From NCBI GenBank assembly GCA_012799135.1, contig JAAZLW010000015.1, positions 1 through 45,506 on the forward strand: a DNA stretch of 45,506 nt, written 5' to 3'. Below are positions 45,304 through 45,506 of this stretch, one piece after another (the stretch's first letter is position 1; each line of letters starts with the position of its first letter). The position numbers were made by a program, and so were the translations under genes. The notes under the pieces are model-generated. The model saw nothing but the letters and a program-made list of their open reading frames with translations, did no database searches and was not told where the DNA came from. This stretch comes from Bacillota bacterium (GTDB lineage Bacteria > Bacillota > Limnochordia > DTU087).

Positions 45304-45506
45304 TTAGAGCTTCACCAAATCCTGGATGTTTTTACTCAGGATTCGTTCCCGCTCATTCCCCGTAAGGTCGAGTAAGAGGATCTTGGTTAGCTCTACCTCA
45401 GGATGAGAGAGGGGGAATTCCGAGCCGAAAATAACCTTGCTGACCCCGGCCTTTTCTACTGCTGCCTTGATATGAAGAAAGCTACCCGTCGATGTCTCCA
45501 AGAAGA
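45304..45506 (-). CDS. Amidohydrolase-family protein, C-terminal part (truncated by window end)
   Basis: ETSTGSFLHIKAAVEKAGVSKVIFGSEFPLSHPEVELTKILLLDLTGNERERILSKNIQDLVKL resembles the metal-site C-terminus of the family; frame remains open to the window edge. Confidence 0.72.
   Translation of the reverse strand, partial: FLETSTGSFLHIKAAVEKAGVSKVIFGSEFPLSHPEVELTKILLLDLTGNERERILSKNIQDLVKL

Overview
The window looks like a chromosomal segment of a spore-forming, probably anaerobic Firmicutes-type bacterium. This placement is inferred from gene content and was not checked by a database search. Main blocks, left to right: (i) a spore-surface glycan locus (about 1.4-11.7 kb and 18.6-25.6 kb) with six CotS-family kinase-like proteins, three GT4 (CotSA-like) glycosyltransferases, a GerE-like stand-alone HTH, PMM/PGM, GDP-mannose pyrophosphorylase and a partial GDP-heptose set (GmhB, HddC-like, HddA-like); (ii) a nucleoside import and phosphorolysis operon inserted in that locus (11.8-18.4 kb: BMP/NupN, ABC ATPase, two permeases, uridine-phosphorylase family, MtnA/eIF2B-type isomerase); (iii) queT and a complete rnfCDGEAB operon (26.6-32.5 kb), with a Rex-like operator upstream and a nonapeptide-repeat insertion in RnfG; (iv) nitroreductase, lipoprotein, 5'-nucleotidase and adenylate kinase; (v) a glycine-riboswitch-controlled aminotransferase-serA operon; (vi) an FGGY kinase; (vii) at the right edge, a compact operon of archaeal-type ADH-synthase-like aldolase, type II DHQ synthase, PaaK-like adenylate-forming ligase and a truncated amidohydrolase. 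Block (vii) is the best candidate for an under-described system: a 3-amino-4-hydroxybenzoate/benzoxazole-like aromatic pathway. One tRNA-Arg(CCT) and a cluster of three DnaA boxes are also present. All functional calls come from reading motifs by eye; no searches were run.
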